7,934 nucleotides of DNA, taken from NCBI GenBank assembly GCA_021805405.1, contig JAJZFK010000306.1, positions 1 through 7,934 on the forward strand, written 5' to 3'. The position numbers were made by a program, and so were the translations under genes. Positions 6,537-7,934 of the stretch are shown piece after piece (positions within the stretch are counted from its first letter, which is position 1; every line of letters begins with the position of its first letter). The DNA is from a bacterium. GTDB taxonomy: Bacteria; Armatimonadota; Chthonomonadetes; Chthonomonadales; Chthonomonadaceae. The notes beneath the pieces are model-generated. The model was not told the DNA's origin. It did no database searches and saw nothing but the letters and a program-made list of their open reading frames with translations.

Positions 6537-6583
6537 GTGGCACGTTTGTCACTGTGGGGGGTTCGTTAGACTAACAGTGCCAC
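6537..6583. terminator. Inverted repeats between convergent genes
   Basis: GTGGCAC (6537-6543), right after the protease stop, can pair with GTGCCAC (6577-6583), which lies inside the last codons of the minus-strand gene. Two further pairings exist inside: CACTGT (6550-6555) with ACAGTG (6574-6579), and GTTA/TAAC in GTTAGACTAAC (6565-6575). Some of them exclude each other. The position between converging genes fits a bidirectional transcription end. No T-run follows on either strand, so intrinsic termination is uncertain. Confidence 0.35.
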
Positions 6584-7934
6584 CAGTTGTGCAGCAGTTG
6601 AGACCGGGGCGCTGCACATACGATTGCGACAGACATATGCAGCCGCATGACCCTCAATCGCTCCCTTTCCTGTAACCAGCGCGTCATCAAGCAGCACGTT
6701 GCTGTCCGCGTTTATCACTGCTACACAGCGGGCTGGCACAAAGTGTGCCCACGCTGCATTCAGGAGCTCGGTAGTCTCTGCAGGGTCATTACCGGGCACA
6801 ATCATGATTTCCACAGTGCTTGAACAAGACATCTGCATCACATTGAGCATTCGGCCAAACGCCGTTGGGTATTTCATCACCATTTCGCTTGCACGATGCA
6901 GGGTAGTATTGGCGAACTCCTTAAAGCCAAGATTGCCAGTAAGGTCGCTTAGGCGCATCAATGCCTCTACCGCCATTGAGCACCCGCCGGGAACGGCATT
7001 GTCCTGCCACTCCACCGTTCGGATTAGCAGTGATTCGGCATCAAACGCACTGGTGTAGAAGCCGCCACCCTCCACCGCAAAACACTGGATGAGGGTTGTA
7101 CCTAGCTCAATTGCAGCAGACAACCATTTAGCCTCGCCAGTTGTTTCGTAAAGCGTAATCAGTGCGCATGATAGTGCACCGTAATCTTCCAGCACAGCCT
7201 CATGCTTTGCCGCATCGGCCCTCCAGGTACGCCATAGCCGCAGCCTCGTCGCGTCATCGCGCCGCGTCATGTTAGCCAGAATGAAGTCCGCGGCGCGGCA
7301 CGCAGTATCTAGCAGGTCTTGCTGCTGAAACACGCGTCCTGCCTCCGCAAAAGCGGTAATGGCAAGGCCGTTCCAACTGGTAATCACCTTGTCATCCAAC
7401 CCTGGTGCTGTGCGATGGGTTCGCAACTCGTACAGCCGCTGCCGGGCGTTCTCTAGAAGGTCGGCTGTCTGCTCAAGCGTAAGCTGGAAGTGATTGGCAA
7501 CCTCTTCTAGCGGCTTTACAACCCTAAGAATACAGTGCCCTTCCCAGTTTCCCGCCGTGGTGATATCGTAAAACGAGGCAAAAACCTCGGCCTCATCCGG
7601 TGGTAGCGCTGCGCGAATTTCCGCTTCGCTCCAAATATAGAAAGTTCCTTCAGCGCCGTCGCTGTCGGCATCCTGGGCGGAGTAGAACGCACCCCGATCG
7701 TCCATCATCTCACGTTGCAGGTATGCAAAAGTCTCTTCTGCCACACCTTGATAGAACGGATTTTGAGTTTCCTGCCAGGCGCGGACGTAGAGCAGAGCCA
7801 GCTGTGCGTTATCGTACAGCATTTTTTCAAAATGTGGCGCCAACCAGATTTCATCTGTGCTGTAACGGTGGAACCCACCACCCAACTGGTCACAAATTCC
7901 ACCCCGCGCCATTCGCTGTAGTGTCCCGTCCAAC
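6566..7934 (-). CDS. YyaL/SSP411 (spermatogenesis-associated protein 20-like) family protein, N-terminus cut by the window edge
   Basis: About 455 C-terminal residues are present; full-length members have roughly 650-700 residues, beginning with a thioredoxin-like DUF255 domain, which here lies beyond the right edge. The frame is open to the edge. The TTG at 7933 is an internal leucine, because the family block that follows (MARGGICDQLGGGFHRYS, 8-25, then PHFEKMLYDNAQLA, 33-46) normally sits in mid-protein. Further family signatures are FYSAQDADSDGAEG (83-96), GNWEGHCIL (128-136) and DDKVITSWNGLAI (180-192). The remainder has alternating helices typical of the alpha/alpha six-hairpin fold of glycosidase-like proteins. 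The protein ends APVSTAAQLVALLV, the usual style of C-terminus. Its biochemical role is not established; links to thiol redox chemistry and carbohydrate-type folds come from domain content only. It converges on the protease gene with 29 bp between the stop codons. Confidence 0.93.
   Translation of the reverse strand, partial: LDGTLQRMARGGICDQLGGGFHRYSTDEIWLAPHFEKMLYDNAQLALLYVRAWQETQNPFYQGVAEETFAYLQREMMDDRGAFYSAQDADSDGAEGTFYIWSEAEIRAALPPDEAEVFASFYDITTAGNWEGHCILRVVKPLEEVANHFQLTLEQTADLLENARQRLYELRTHRTAPGLDDKVITSWNGLAITAFAEAGRVFQQQDLLDTACRAADFILANMTRRDDATRLRLWRTWRADAAKHEAVLEDYGALSCALITLYETTGEAKWLSAAIELGTTLIQCFAVEGGGFYTSAFDAESLLIRTVEWQDNAVPGGCSMAVEALMRLSDLTGNLGFKEFANTTLHRASEMVMKYPTAFGRMLNVMQMSCSSTVEIMIVPGNDPAETTELLNAAWAHFVPARCVAVINADSNVLLDDALVTGKGAIEGHAAAYVCRNRMCSAPVSTAAQLVALLV

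Noticed and set aside
7931..7933. TTG as the start of the YyaL-like protein
   Set aside because: The conserved block that follows sits in the middle of full-length family members and the frame continues to the edge, so this is an internal leucine in a truncated gene.
1..7934. CRISPR array, insertion sequence or attachment site
   Set aside because: No regularly spaced repeats, no transposase-like frame and no direct repeat of the tRNA 3' end were seen.

Overview
This is a bacterial chromosomal window of roughly balanced base composition. It holds one tRNA gene, five confident protein genes complete or partial (a chemoreceptor, two squalene-pathway synthases, an intramembrane protease, a YyaL/SSP411-type protein), one unknown small membrane protein, and one doubtful small ORF. 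The host phylum cannot be fixed from sequence alone. The clues are a tRNA without an encoded CCA end, frequent TTG/GTG starts, Shine-Dalgarno sites, sigma70-type promoters, and an HpnC/HpnD squalene route. A non-proteobacterial Gram-negative-type lineage is plausible (for example Armatimonadota or a neighbouring phylum), but this is a weak inference.

Layout. Positions 1-249 carry no gene I can support. A tRNA-Val(GAC) lies on the minus strand (250-321) behind a perfect-consensus TTGACA-17-TATAAT promoter. A GC-rich hairpin (387-418) separates it from a minus-strand 844-residue methyl-accepting chemotaxis protein (433-2967). A 430-bp divergent spacer follows (2968-3397). It includes an AT-rich stretch with an 83-codon ORF of uncertain status and a TATAAT box ahead of hpnC.

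The plus-strand cluster 3398-6536 looks like an operon: hpnC (3398-4306) overlaps hpnD (4303-5205) by four bases, a TTG-started small membrane protein follows after 3 bp (5209-5595), and a TTG-started CPBP/Rce1-type intramembrane protease follows after 62 bp (5658-6536). HpnD should condense two farnesyl diphosphates to presqualene diphosphate, and HpnC should turn that into hydroxysqualene. The third enzyme, the FAD-dependent HpnE that reduces hydroxysqualene to squalene, is not next to them in this window. Two membrane proteins of unknown role occupy the place where it often sits.

A convergent minus-strand gene (6566 to the right edge) encodes the C-terminal two thirds or so of a YyaL/SSP411/spermatogenesis-associated protein 20-type protein. 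Its thioredoxin-like N-terminus lies outside the window.

The most notable observation is the complete CPBP glutamic-protease signature (EExxxR, FxxxH, HxxxN) in the membrane protein at the end of the squalene cluster. The hpnCD-orf128-protease linkage is the best candidate for something not previously described, but nothing in the sequence proves a functional connection.
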